DNA of 64,000 bases from DASSQJ01 sp963730165 (GTDB lineage Bacteria > Actinomycetota > Actinomycetes > Actinomycetales > Dermatophilaceae). Both the position numbers and the translations under genes were made by a program. Location of the stretch: the NCBI GenBank assembly GCA_963730165.1, contig CAVSQS010000008.1:62001-126000 (forward strand), read 5' to 3'. Below are positions 24,483-33,337 of the stretch, one piece after another; within the stretch, counting starts at the first letter, position 1; each line of letters begins with the position of its first letter. The notes beneath the pieces are model-generated. The model had not been told where the DNA came from and searched no databases. It saw nothing but the letters and a program-made list of their open reading frames with translations.

Positions 24483-26494
24483 GACGCTGCGCCGGTCGGC
24501 TGGGTGAGGTCGTAGAACGTCATCCCGCCGACGGCCACCTGACGGAAGCTCGACATGACCCACGCGTCGATCTGGTTCGCGCCGTCCGAGCCCCCCTGCT
24601 GACCCTCGAACCCGCCGCCGGCGAGGAAGTAGTGGATCTGCCCGTCGGCGACGTACTGCCGGAACTGCTCGAGCGTCGGGTAGGGGTCGGAGCCGTTGAA
24701 CCCACCGATGGCCATGACGGGTAGCTGTGTCGCGAGCTGGAGCCCCGCGGCGTTGTTCGACCCGACGGCGGCGGCCACCCAGGTGTACTCGTCGGCGTTC
24801 TCCTCCAGTGCCAGCACCACCGCGCCGTCGGGCGTCATCGCATCGAGCAGGCCGCCGGTGCCGCCCGGCCGGGCGCCGGGCCCACCCCGGCCCGGGGCCT
24901 GACCACCGACCGCTCCACCCGGCGGCCCTCCGAACCCGCCGCCGGGTCCCTGGTCGGTCGAGGGGCCTGCGGTGACGATGGAGCCGGAGTGCGCGGTCGA
25001 GATCGTGTCGGCCGTGTAGGCGGCGGGGCCCGCGAGGCCGGCCACCACCGCCATCACCGCGATCGCCGGCACGACCCGGCGGTGCAGCCGCCCGACGACG
25101 AGGAGGAGGACCGTCGCCGCGAGCCCCACGGCCAGGACGGAGAAGCGCAGCCACCCGCCGAACGCGGTGGTGCCGGAGAGGAGCACGAAGGCCCACACCG
25201 AGGTCCAGCCCGTCGCCGCCGCGAGGACGGCCGACCCCAGGGCGGTGTCACGGTGCTCCCAGGCCTCACCTGCGCCCATCCCGACGAGGGCGGCGATCGC
25301 CGGTGCGAGGGCGACCGTGTAGTACTCGTGGAAGATGCCCTGCATCAGCGAGAAGACCAGCACGCTGACGAGGAGCCATGCACCCATGGCGACGTACGCG
25401 GCACGTCGCCCGTCGGTCCGCACCGCTCCACGGCGGAACCACAGCCCGGCGACGAGGAGCAGCAGCGCCGCCCCGAGCAACCACGAGATCTGACCCCCGT
25501 TGGAGGCGTCGAACATCCGCAGGACGCCGGTGCCGCCGGAGAAGGGGCCTGCGCCACCCCCGACGCGACCCTCCTCCGAGCCGTCGATGCGGCCGAGCCC
25601 GTTGTAGCCGAAGGTCAGCTCGAGGAACGAGTTGGTCTGGCTGCCACCGACGTACGGCCGCATCGAGGCGGGCAGCAGCTCGACGACGGCGACCCACCAG
25701 CCGGCCGAGAGGAGGAACGCGCCCGCTGAGGCGAGCCCCCCGACGAGCCGTCGTCGCCACGTGGTGTCAGCGAACAGGACCCAGACGAGGGCGACGGCGG
25801 GGACGACGAGCAACACCTGGAGGGTCTTGGTGAGGAAGCCGAACCCGACGAACAGGCCGGCCAGGGTGATCCACCGGACCGAGCCGCGCTCGACCGCCCG
25901 CAGCGTCGCCCAGACGGCGAGGGCCATGAGAAGGGTCAGGAGCGCGTCCGGGTTGTTGAAGCGGAACATCAGGGCCGCGACCGGGGTCAGGGCGAGGACC
26001 GTCCCGGCGAGCAGGGCCGCACCGTGCCCGAACCACCGCCGCACGGTGGCGTGCACGACTGCGACGGTGCCGACGCCCATGAGGACCTGCGGCAGGAGCA
26101 TCGCGAACGAGCTCAGGCCGAGCAGGCGCACCGAGAGGGCCATGACCCAGAGCGAGGCCGGGGGCTTGTCGACGGTGATCGCGTTGCTCGCGTCGAGGCT
26201 GCCGAAAAAGAAGGCCTTCCACGACGCGCTGCCCGCCTGGACCGCGGCCGAGTAGAAGGAGTTCGCCCATCCGCTCGCCGTCAGGTTGTCGAGGTAGGCG
26301 AGACCGGTCCCGACGAGCAGGACCAGGAGCGCCGGCCGGGCCCACGCCGGGTCGTCCTCGGGGCCGCGCAGCGCACGGCGGGCCCGCGTGCCCGGGCTGC
26401 GCGTCGAGCGGGGGAGGGCCTGCCCGGGACGCGCACGTCCGGGGCCACCGCCGGGCGGCGTGGTCGTGTCGTCGGGGAGGGTGGCGGTGTCCAT
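24479..26494 (-). CDS. ArnT/PMT-like membrane glycosyltransferase
   Basis: A 671-residue polytopic protein of the GT39/GT83 (ArnT-like) fold. The first extracytoplasmic loop contains SFYSAAVQAGSASWKAFFFG and ITVDKPPASLWVMALS, the Asp-Lys-Pro-Pro typical of the family. About a dozen membrane segments follow. A Gly/Pro-rich linker leads to a C-terminal soluble region (YTWVAAAVGSNNAAGLQLAT, VMAIGGFNGSDPYPTLEQFR). It should transfer a sugar from a polyprenyl-phosphate donor outside the membrane. It is coupled to gtrA by an ATGA overlap. The ATG at 26494 was preferred to an upstream in-frame start at 26527. Confidence 0.9.
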   Translation of the reverse strand: MDTATLPDDTTTPPGGGPGRARPGQALPRSTRSPGTRARRALRGPEDDPAWARPALLVLLVGTGLAYLDNLTASGWANSFYSAAVQAGSASWKAFFFGSLDASNAITVDKPPASLWVMALSVRLLGLSSFAMLLPQVLMGVGTVAVVHATVRRWFGHGAALLAGTVLALTPVAALMFRFNNPDALLTLLMALAVWATLRAVERGSVRWITLAGLFVGFGFLTKTLQVLLVVPAVALVWVLFADTTWRRRLVGGLASAGAFLLSAGWWVAVVELLPASMRPYVGGSQTNSFLELTFGYNGLGRIDGSEEGRVGGGAGPFSGGTGVLRMFDASNGGQISWLLGAALLLLVAGLWFRRGAVRTDGRRAAYVAMGAWLLVSVLVFSLMQGIFHEYYTVALAPAIAALVGMGAGEAWEHRDTALGSAVLAAATGWTSVWAFVLLSGTTAFGGWLRFSVLAVGLAATVLLLVVGRLHRRVVPAIAVMAVVAGLAGPAAYTADTISTAHSGSIVTAGPSTDQGPGGGFGGPPGGAVGGQAPGRGGPGARPGGTGGLLDAMTPDGAVVLALEENADEYTWVAAAVGSNNAAGLQLATQLPVMAIGGFNGSDPYPTLEQFRQYVADGQIHYFLAGGGFEGQQGGSDGANQIDAWVMSSFRQVAVGGMTFYDLTQPTGAAS

Positions 26495-26584
26495 GCAGAT
26501 CACGGTCGGGTGACCGGCTGTGGCCACTCTGTGGGGGCGCTGTTCCGGCCGCCTGAGACGGCGGGCGCGGTGCGTCGGGTCGGC

Positions 26585-27274
26585 TCAGACGATGACGGGG
26601 AAGGTGGTGAGGACCCCGGCGCCGACGACCATGAGCACGATCGCGGTCCCGAGGAGGGTCCGCGACACCCACGGGGCGATCTCGCGTCCCGACATGGCGG
26701 CGAAGAACAGGACCAGGGCGAACAGGACCGTGAGCAATGAGTACCGGTCGCCGCGGGCGTTGTTGTCGAGGGCGGCCTGGAACCTGCTGTCGGCGCGCTC
26801 GTTGAGCTGCTGGGCCTCAGCGGTGCCCGGTGGCACGTACGAGGGCATGCTGAACGGCCCGGTCGCGGTGCGCCCGCCCGCGACCCAGTCGTCGAAGGCG
26901 ACCGTGAACTGGGGGGTGAACCGCTCGCGGATGTAGTCGGAGAGCTCGGTGTTGTCCTCGGCCACCGCGTTGACGTAGTTCGCCCAGATGGTGAGGTCGT
27001 AGCCGCGGGCGGTCCGGGCCTCGCCCTCGGCGTTGGCGGCCTGGATGCGGGCGCTGCTCGCCTGAGAGAAGGCGATCGACATCTCGCCGCCCCACTTGGA
27101 GGACTGGAAGCCGCACCACGCCGTGAGCACCGCGGTGAGGGAGAGGACGAGGACGGTGACGACCTCCTGGATCGTCTTGCCGGTGCGCCGCTCGACCCGC
27201 TCGACCCAGCCGCCGTCGGAGGTGGAGCCGTCGCTCGGTTCGTCGCTTCCGCGGGGTGGGGGGTCCGCCGTCAT
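26585..27274 (-). CDS. Membrane protein of unknown function
   Basis: A 229-residue protein not assigned to a family. An acidic, Ser/Pro-rich start precedes a first membrane segment (VVTVLVLSLTAVLTAWCGFQ). A soluble region rich in Ala, Gln and acidic residues follows (IAFSQASSARIQAANAEGEA, YIRERFTPQFTVAFDDWVAG). Two C-terminal membrane segments are LLTVLFALVLFFAAMSG and TLLGTAIVLMVVGAGVLTTF. The central part may be helical and extracytoplasmic. The ATG has GGGAGGCAG upstream. It is divergent from a GNAT gene and 90 nt upstream of the glycosyltransferase gene, possibly in one transcript. Confidence 0.8.
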   Translation of the reverse strand: MTADPPPRGSDEPSDGSTSDGGWVERVERRTGKTIQEVVTVLVLSLTAVLTAWCGFQSSKWGGEMSIAFSQASSARIQAANAEGEARTARGYDLTIWANYVNAVAEDNTELSDYIRERFTPQFTVAFDDWVAGGRTATGPFSMPSYVPPGTAEAQQLNERADSRFQAALDNNARGDRYSLLTVLFALVLFFAAMSGREIAPWVSRTLLGTAIVLMVVGAGVLTTFPVIV

Positions 27275-27371
27275 CTCTGCCTCCCGCGGTCCAGGTGTGG
27301 CCAGATCCTGCCACAGGAGTGCAGTGGTGTCTGCGACCCGGCTCACCTGCCGGACCTGCGAGGATGGCCCG

Positions 27372-27866
27372 GTGGAGGTGCGGGTCCGCCGGGTGCGGGA
27401 GGGCGAGCTGGAGGCGGTCGGCCGCCTGACCGTCGCGGCGTACGCCGCCGACGGGTACATCACGCCCGACCACCCCTACGCGGAGCACCTCGCCGACGCC
27501 GCCGCCCGGCAGCGCGAGGCGACGCTGCTCGTCGCCGAGGACGGCGAGGGGCGGCTCGTCGGTACGGCCACCGTCGTACCCGCGGAGAGCAGTCTGGTCG
27601 AGATGTGCCGTCCCGGCGAGGTCGAGGTGCGGATGCTCGCGGTCGCGCCCGGTGCGCGCCGCCGAGGGGTCGGCGAGGTCCTGGCCCGCGCCTGCGTCGA
27701 GGCGGGGCGTGAGCTGGGGTGTGAGCGCGTCATCCTCTCGAGCGGCACGTGGATGCGGACGGCGCACCGGCTCTACGAGCGTCTCGGCTTCGTGCGGGTG
27801 CCCGCCCGAGACTGGAGCCCGCGTGAGGGCGTGCAGCTCCTCGCCTACGAGCTCCCGCTCACTTGA
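27372..27866 (+). CDS. GNAT-family N-acetyltransferase
   Basis: A 164-residue acetyl-CoA-dependent acyltransferase. The acetyl-CoA loop is VRMLAVAPGARRRGVGEVLA (R/Q-x-x-G-x-G/A motif RRRGVG), and HRLYERLGFVRVP is the typical beta5-alpha4 end. The acceptor is unknown. The GTG at 27372 has no clear ribosome-binding site but is 6 nt after GAGGAT, a weak xAnnnT -10, so it may be leaderless. A small hairpin (tgacgcccc/ggggtca) overlaps its stop codon at 27864-27883. Confidence 0.88.
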   Translation: MEVRVRRVREGELEAVGRLTVAAYAADGYITPDHPYAEHLADAAARQREATLLVAEDGEGRLVGTATVVPAESSLVEMCRPGEVEVRMLAVAPGARRRGVGEVLARACVEAGRELGCERVILSSGTWMRTAHRLYERLGFVRVPARDWSPREGVQLLAYELPLT

Positions 27867-27996
27867 CGCCCCCGCTGGGGTCATCGCCCTCCGAGGCCTT
27901 CGACTTCTTGCGATCCAGCCACGTCCGGGGCGGCTCCCTCCACGACCCGCCGTGGGTGGATGGCAATGAGTCGAGACGGAGGGGATGCCGGCAGGG

Positions 27997-29490
27997 TCAG
28001 GTTGCGGGGAGCAGGACCGAGAACGTCGTGTCGCCGGGGCGGCTGCGCACCTCGACGCGCCCACCGTGGGCCTGCCCGACGGCGGCGACGATCGAGAGCC
28101 CGAGGCCGGTGGAGCCCTTCTCGCGGCTGCGCGACTCCTCGCCTCGCGTGAACCGCTCGAAGACCTTCTCCTGCAGGCCGTCGGGGATGCCGGGGCCGTT
28201 GTCGGAGACGGAGATGCGCACCAGCCGCCCCTCCGGCCGGAGCGAGGTGACGACGCGGGTCCCAGCGGGCGTGTGGGTCCGGGCGTTGGCCAGCAGGTTG
28301 GCGAGGATCTGGTGCAGCCGTGCCCGGTCGCCGGTCACCTCGACCGGCTCGTCGGGGAGGTCGAGCTCCCACGCGTGGTCGGGCGAGGCGGCGTGGGCGT
28401 CGCTCACCGCATTCACCGCGAGGAGCGAGAGGTCGACCGGCTCACGCTCGAGCGGGCGTCCGGAGTCGAGCCGGGCGAGCAGCAGCAGGTCCTCGACGAG
28501 CTCCTGCATCCGCAGGGCCTCCGACTCCACCCGGCCGATGGCGTGGGTGACGGCCGGAGGGACGGGGTCGCTCTCGCGCCGGGTCAGCTCGGCGTAGCCA
28601 CGGATCGAGGCGAGCGGGGTCCGCAGCTCGTGCGAGGCGTCGGCGACGAACTGCCGCACGCGCATCTCGCTCTCCTGCCGCGCGGTGAGGGCGGACTCCA
28701 CGTTGTCGAGCATCGTGTTGATCGCGAGCCCGACCTGGCCGACCTCCGTCCGGTCGTCGGCGTCGCGGTCCGGGACGCGCACGGCGAGCGCGACGTCGCC
28801 GGAGTCCAGCTTGAGGCCGGAGACCTGGCGCGCCGTCGCGGCGACCCGGTCGAGTGGGGCGAGGCTGCGGCGGATGATGACCGCGCCGCCGGCTCCGACG
28901 AGGACGAGGCCGACGGCGGTGCCGCCGACGACGAGGGCGAGCAGCTTGGCGAGCAGCTCGTCGACCGGGTGGGTCGAGACGCCGACGATGAAGACGTCGC
29001 CGCCCGGCAGCGGCCGCGCCGCGACCAGGTAGCTGCCGATGTCGCCCCCGAGGTCGACCCGGACCGGTTGCTGCCCGCGGCCTCGGAGACTGTCGGTGAG
29101 CTCGGTGATCTGGCTCGTCGTGAGCGCGGTGGTGGTGCCGGCCGCGTCCTGGACGCTGTTGACCGGGGTGCCGGAGGTGTCGGTCGCGACCGAGCCGGTG
29201 CTCGTGATCGTCAGGGCGAGGACGTTGTCACCGCCCGGGGCCCCCGGGGGCCGCGGAGCGCTGTGGTCGCCGTCTCGGTCGGGGTCGTACCCCAGCCGTC
29301 GGTCGCCGACCCGCGTCACCGCGCTGTCGAGGTCGTGGGCCAGCTGACCGGTGAGGTATCGCCGGGTCTCGAGCACGGTCAGGGCGCTCGTCGCGAGCAT
29401 GACGACGGTGAAGAGGGCCAGGACCGAGGCGAGCAGCTTGGCCCGCAGCGTCCATCGGGAGGGATGCGGCATCCGCGCGACCGGCGTCAC
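27997..29490 (-). CDS. Two-component sensor histidine kinase
   Basis: A 497-residue membrane kinase. Two membrane segments (LLASVLALFTVVMLATSALT, and LLALVVGGTAVGLVLVGAGG) flank an extracytoplasmic sensor region of about 140 residues. Next come HAMP, a HisKA domain with the phosphorylated His in DASHELRTPLASIRGYAELT, and HATPase boxes N (LANLLANARTHTP), G1 (DNGPGIP) and G2 (STGLGLSIV). Its GTG overlaps the response-regulator stop as GTGA; an ATG at 29472 is an alternative. It phosphorylates the adjacent OmpR-type regulator. The signal cannot be told. Confidence 0.95.
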   Translation of the reverse strand: MTPVARMPHPSRWTLRAKLLASVLALFTVVMLATSALTVLETRRYLTGQLAHDLDSAVTRVGDRRLGYDPDRDGDHSAPRPPGAPGGDNVLALTITSTGSVATDTSGTPVNSVQDAAGTTTALTTSQITELTDSLRGRGQQPVRVDLGGDIGSYLVAARPLPGGDVFIVGVSTHPVDELLAKLLALVVGGTAVGLVLVGAGGAVIIRRSLAPLDRVAATARQVSGLKLDSGDVALAVRVPDRDADDRTEVGQVGLAINTMLDNVESALTARQESEMRVRQFVADASHELRTPLASIRGYAELTRRESDPVPPAVTHAIGRVESEALRMQELVEDLLLLARLDSGRPLEREPVDLSLLAVNAVSDAHAASPDHAWELDLPDEPVEVTGDRARLHQILANLLANARTHTPAGTRVVTSLRPEGRLVRISVSDNGPGIPDGLQEKVFERFTRGEESRSREKGSTGLGLSIVAAVGQAHGGRVEVRSRPGDTTFSVLLPAT

Positions 29491-30224
29491 TCGGCCGGCT
29501 TGAGGACGTACCCCACGCCACGCATCGTGTGGATCATCGGCGACCGGCCGGCGTCGATCTTCTTGCGCAGGTAGGAGATGTAGAGCTCGACGACGTTGGC
29601 CTGACCGCCGAAGTCGTAGTTCCACACCCGGTCGAGGATCTGGGCCTTGGACAGCACGCGCTTGGGGTTGCGCATGAGGTAGCGCAGCAGCTCGAACTCG
29701 GTCGCGGTGAGCTGGACCTCGGTGCCGCCACGGGCCACCTCGTGACTGTCCTCGTCGAGGGTGAGGTCGCCGACGACGAGGAGCGAGCCGCCGTCGTCGG
29801 CGGCGATCGCGGTCCGGCGCATCAGGGCGCGCAGCCGGGCGACGACCTCCTCGAGACTGAACGGCTTGGTGACGTAGTCGTCGCCGCCCGCGGTCAGCCC
29901 GGCGACGCGGTCCTCGACGGCGTCCTTGGCGGTGAGGAAGAGCACCGGGACGTTCGGGTCGTCGCCTCGCATCCGGCGGAGCACCTCGAGGCCGTCGAAG
30001 TCGGGGAGCATCATGTCGAGCACGACCGCGTCGGGCTGGAAGTCCTTGGCCGCGCGGACGGCCGCGATGCCGCTCGCCGCACTCCGCACCTCCCACCCCT
30101 CATAGCGAAGCGCCATCGAGAGCAGCTCGGTGAGGTTGGGCTCGTCGTCGACGACGAGGACGCGCACGGCGCTGCCGTCCGGTCGCTTGAGGGAGGGGGC
30201 GGGCTGCGAGCGCGTCGTCGACAT
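29487..30224 (-). CDS. OmpR/PhoB-family response regulator
   Basis: A 245-residue regulator. The receiver domain has the acidic pair VVDDEP, phospho-acceptor Asp70 in VVLDMMLPDFDG, and the conserved Lys in VTKPFSLEEV. A winged-helix output domain follows (LTATEFELLRYLMRNPKRVL, VVELYISYLRKKID, MIHTMRGVGYVLK). It is the first gene of the operon with the kinase and divergent from a small membrane-anchored protein gene. Two pairs of 11-bp-phased CCTGTG/CACAGG repeats in the divergent region are likely its binding sites, implying autoregulation. Confidence 0.95.
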   Translation of the reverse strand: MSTTRSQPAPSLKRPDGSAVRVLVVDDEPNLTELLSMALRYEGWEVRSAASGIAAVRAAKDFQPDAVVLDMMLPDFDGLEVLRRMRGDDPNVPVLFLTAKDAVEDRVAGLTAGGDDYVTKPFSLEEVVARLRALMRRTAIAADDGGSLLVVGDLTLDEDSHEVARGGTEVQLTATEFELLRYLMRNPKRVLSKAQILDRVWNYDFGGQANVVELYISYLRKKIDAGRSPMIHTMRGVGYVLKPAE

Positions 30225-30268
30225 GGCACCCAGTGTGTGTGCGGCCGCTGGGGTGAGTCCATGGGTTT

Positions 30269-30340
30269 CCTGTGTGGATCCTGTGCGTCCCGCTGGAACC
30301 TGAAAGCCGCTCGCTGGGCCCACCACAGGCCCGGCACAGG
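30269..30340. promoter_or_regulatory. Paired direct repeats, predicted response-regulator binding sites
   Basis: CCTGTG occurs at 30269 and 30280 (11-bp period), and its complement CACAGG occurs at 30324 and 30335 (also 11-bp period). OmpR-family regulators bind tandem half-sites about one helical turn apart. The two pairs face each other between the divergent regulator gene (start 30224) and the small-protein gene (start 30390). Confidence 0.6.
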
Positions 30341-30389
30341 TGCAGGGGCCACGGTTCCCGGGACACCCCTGAGCGGAGGAGAAGGACCC

Positions 30390-30926
30390 GTGACCGAGCC
30401 CCACGACGAGCAGACCCCTCCGCCGCACGAGGAGCGGATCCGTCCGCTGCCACCCGTCGACCCGGCGGGCTCGCCGGCGTGGGTGAGCACGCCCTGGGTG
30501 ACATCCTCGTCCGTCGACCTCGCCGCCGGGCCCGACACCCCGGCGAGGCGGGCCCGCTGGACGGGCAGGAAGAGCGCGATGGTCCTGGCGAGCGCCCTCG
30601 GTCTCGGCACGGTCGGGGCCATCGGGGCGACGGCAGCGGTCGCCCAGTCCGACGAGCGCGGCGGCGCTGTCGGAGGCCACGGCCAGTTCCCCGGCGGCGG
30701 TCCGGGCCACGTGCCGGGTGGTCCGGGCCGGCCGCCCGCCGCCGGTCCGGGCCGGCTCCCCGGCAGTCCCCCACCGGGTGGCGACCGGGACGGCGACCAC
30801 CGCGGGCTCAGCGGTCGCGACGCCGACGGGGACCACGGCGTCGGCCATCAGCCCTCCCCCCGCGGGGGAACCGGCCCGACCGGCCCGGAGGACGCCAACG
30901 GCGGCACATCCGCCCAGGCGACCTGA
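30390..30926 (+). CDS. Small membrane-anchored Gly/Pro-rich protein, likely regulated by the adjacent TCS
   Basis: A 178-residue protein of no recognised family. A Pro/Glu-rich cytoplasmic start precedes one hydrophobic segment (SAMVLASALGLGTVGAIGAT with AAVAQS after it). A low-complexity tail rich in Gly, Pro, Asp, His and Arg follows (GGPGHVPGGPGRPP, GDRDGDHRGLSGRDADGDHG). The tail would be outside the membrane, and the His/Asp-rich stretches could bind cations, though this is speculative. GGAGGAGAAGG precedes the GTG. Its divergent position and shared repeat sites make it a probable target of the two-component system. Confidence 0.7.
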   Translation: MTEPHDEQTPPPHEERIRPLPPVDPAGSPAWVSTPWVTSSSVDLAAGPDTPARRARWTGRKSAMVLASALGLGTVGAIGATAAVAQSDERGGAVGGHGQFPGGGPGHVPGGPGRPPAAGPGRLPGSPPPGGDRDGDHRGLSGRDADGDHGVGHQPSPRGGTGPTGPEDANGGTSAQAT

Positions 30927-30945
30927 GCGACTTCCCACCCGCGTC

Positions 30946-30987
30946 ATGACGGACCCCTGCCGGAGCGCTCCGGCGGGGGTCCGTCAT
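30946..30987. terminator. Bidirectional terminator between small protein gene and pckG
   Basis: A 12-bp perfect outer stem (30946-30957 with 30976-30987) encloses an inner CCGGAGC/GCTCCGG palindrome, between convergent stops at 30926 and 31003. Confidence 0.8.
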
Positions 30988-31002
30988 GGGTGACGCGGCG
31001 GC

Positions 31003-32823
31003 TCAGGCCCGTTCGAGTCGAGCCTTGAGCGTGGCGAGCTCGTCGGCGAGCTGGCTCGGGAGGGTGTCGCCGAGCGTGGCGAACCACTCCTCGATGAGGG
31101 GCAGCTCCGCCCGCCACTCCTCGGCGTCGACCCGCAGCGCCCTGGCCAGCTGCTCGTCGTCGAGGTCGAGGCCGGTGCGGTCGATCGCGTCCGGCGCCGG
31201 CACGAGGCCGACCGGGGTGTCGACGGCGCCGGCGGTGCCCTCGAGCCGCTCGACGATCCACTTGAGCACCCGCGCGTTGTCGCCGAAGCCCGGCCAGAGG
31301 AACGAGCCGTCGTCGTCGCGGCGGAACCAGTTGACCTGGAAGATCCGCGGGAGCTTCGAGGCGTCGGCCCGCTTGCCGATGTCGAGCCAGTGGCCCATGT
31401 AGTCGCCGGCGTCGTAGCCGATGAAGGGCAGCATCGCCATCGGGTCGCGGCGGACGACACCGACGGCACCGGTCGCGGCGGCCGTCGTCTCGGAGGAGAG
31501 GGTCGCGCCGACGAAGACGCCGTGCGCCCAGCCGCGCGACTCGTAGACCAGTGGCACGGTCGTCTTCCGCCGCCCGCCGAACATGATGGCATCGATCGGC
31601 ACGCCGTCCGGGTTGTCGTACTCGGGCGCGATCATCGGCGTCTGCTTCGCGGGTGTCGTGAAGCGGCTGTTGGGGTGGCTGCTCACCTCGCCGCTCCCGG
31701 GGGTCCAGTCGCGGCCCTTCCAGTCGGTGAGGTGCGCCGGCGGCTCGGGCGTCAGGCCCTCCCACCACACGTCGCCGTCGTCCGTGAGGGCGACGTTGGT
31801 GAAGATCGAGTTGCCCTTCTCGATGGTCCGCACGGCCTGCGGGTTGGTGTGCATGCCCGTGCCCGGGGCGACGCCGAACAGGCCGAACTCGGGGTTCACC
31901 GCGTAGAGGCGGCCGTCCGGCCCGAAGCGCATCCACGCGATGTCGTCGCCGATCATCTCGGCGGTCCAGCCCTGGAGGCTCGGCTCGATCATCGCGAGGT
32001 TGGTCTTGCCGCACTGGCTCGGGAAGGCGCCGGCGACGTAGTGGACCTTCCCGGCGGGGGAGGTCAGCTTGAGGATGAGCATGTGCTCGGCCATCCAGCC
32101 CTCGTCGCGGGCCATCGCCGAGGCGATGCGCAGCGCGTAGCACTTCTTGCCGAGGAGGGCGTTGCCGCCGTAGCCGGACCCGAACGACCAGATCTCGCGG
32201 GTCTCCGGGAAGTGGGCGATGTACTTGGTGTCGTTGCACGGCCAGGCCACGTCGGGCTCGCCGTCGGCGAGGGGTGCGCCGACCGAGTGCAGGCCCTTGA
32301 CGAAGTCGGCGTCGATCTCCTCCATCTTCTCGAGCACCGGGGCGCCGATGCGGGCCATGATCCGCATGTTCGTCACGACGTAGGCGGAGTCGGTGACCTC
32401 GACGCCGAACATCGGGACGGTCGCGTCGAGGTGGCCCATGACGAAGGGGATGACGTACATCGTGCGACCGCGCATGCATCCGCGGTAGAGGTCGGTCATC
32501 GTCGCCTTGAGCTGGGTGGGGTCGACCCAGTTGTTCGTCGGGCCGGCGTCCTCCTCGCGGACCGAGGCGATGAAGGTGCGGTCCTCGACGCGCGCGACGT
32601 CGGTGGGGTCGGACTGACAGAGGAAGGAGTTCGGCTTCTTCTCCTCGTTCAGGCGGATGAAGGTGCCGGCGTCGACGAGCTCGCTGGTGAGGCGGTCCCA
32701 CTCCTCCCGCGAGCCGTCGCACCACACGACCTCGTCGGGCCGGGTCAGGGCGGCGACCTCGTCGACCCAGGACTGGAGGGCGACGTGCGTCGTCCCCCGG
32801 GTGGTGCTCTCGGTGGTGGTCAT
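31003..32823 (-). CDS. pckG: Phosphoenolpyruvate carboxykinase (GTP)
   Basis: A 606-residue enzyme converting oxaloacetate plus GTP to PEP, the entry step of gluconeogenesis. Family motifs are PEPCK substrate loop RGCMRGRTMYVIPF, FGSGYGGNALLGKKCYALRI, kinase-1a loop with active-site Cys FPSQCGKTNLAM, kinase-2 IGDDIAWM, and the guanine pocket region FLWPGFGDNARVLKWI. Full length for the GTP class. ATG 32823 follows AAGGAACC. It is monocistronic, ends at a strong terminator, and has a CRP/GlxR-like site about 150 nt upstream, which fits carbon-source control. Confidence 0.97.
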   Translation of the reverse strand: MTTTESTTRGTTHVALQSWVDEVAALTRPDEVVWCDGSREEWDRLTSELVDAGTFIRLNEEKKPNSFLCQSDPTDVARVEDRTFIASVREEDAGPTNNWVDPTQLKATMTDLYRGCMRGRTMYVIPFVMGHLDATVPMFGVEVTDSAYVVTNMRIMARIGAPVLEKMEEIDADFVKGLHSVGAPLADGEPDVAWPCNDTKYIAHFPETREIWSFGSGYGGNALLGKKCYALRIASAMARDEGWMAEHMLILKLTSPAGKVHYVAGAFPSQCGKTNLAMIEPSLQGWTAEMIGDDIAWMRFGPDGRLYAVNPEFGLFGVAPGTGMHTNPQAVRTIEKGNSIFTNVALTDDGDVWWEGLTPEPPAHLTDWKGRDWTPGSGEVSSHPNSRFTTPAKQTPMIAPEYDNPDGVPIDAIMFGGRRKTTVPLVYESRGWAHGVFVGATLSSETTAAATGAVGVVRRDPMAMLPFIGYDAGDYMGHWLDIGKRADASKLPRIFQVNWFRRDDDGSFLWPGFGDNARVLKWIVERLEGTAGAVDTPVGLVPAPDAIDRTGLDLDDEQLARALRVDAEEWRAELPLIEEWFATLGDTLPSQLADELATLKARLERA

Positions 32824-32973
32824 GTGGGTTCCTTCCTCCGCAGCGTCGGATGCGTGGTTCCCCGATGGGGGCCCGCGACGTGAGGAGGACCTCGGCGTCC
32901 CGCGGCGGGGAGCCTCGCCCTCCACGGTAGGACCGCCCCGGGACCGCGGCGACCGTCCGAGGGCTCCAGCGCT

Positions 32974-32989
32974 GGTGAAATCCTTCACA
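32974..32989. promoter_or_regulatory. CRP/GlxR-like binding site upstream of pckG
   Basis: GGTGA-AATCCT-TCACA matches the cAMP-receptor-type consensus TGTGA-N6-TCACA with one mismatch in the conserved half-sites. It is centred about 158 nt upstream of the pckG start codon, in a noncoding gap, and about 140 nt before the tRNA-Arg gene. Confidence 0.45.
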
Positions 32990-33118
32990 AGCGCCGAGTG
33001 GCCGCTGTCGACCGTCGGACGGTCACGTCACGGGTCCGGCGCGGATGACCGTGTGCCGATTTCTCGCCCCGGCGCGCGCTCCGGTAGTCTGCACAGTCGT
33101 TGCGCGCGAGCGCAGCGT

Positions 33119-33191
33119 GCGCCCGTAGCTCAACGGATAGAGCATCTGACTACGGATCAGAAGGTTAGGGGTTCGAATCCCTTCGGGCGCG
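33119..33191 (+). tRNA. tRNA-Arg (ACG anticodon)
   Basis: The 73-nt tRNA has acceptor gcgcccg/cgggcgc with discriminator g, anticodon stem CTGA/TCAG with loop CTACGGA (anticodon ACG, to be deaminated to ICG), and T-loop GTTCGAATC. CCA is not encoded. Confidence 0.97.
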
Positions 33192-33337
33192 CTCTGTGTT
33201 GAGACAGACGACGGGCCCCCGACCAGCGGAGACGCGGCGGGGGCCTTCTCGTGTCTGCCGGGCGGTTCGGCGGCCGTGCGCGCGGGGACCCACCCGCCGT
33301 CTCGTGGAGCCCAGCCGGCGTGACCCCGACGTGGTCG

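Noticed and set aside
33119..33191. tRNA-Arg as an integration site of a mobile element
   Set aside because: No integrase, no repeated tRNA 3' end downstream, and ordinary housekeeping-type genes on both sides.
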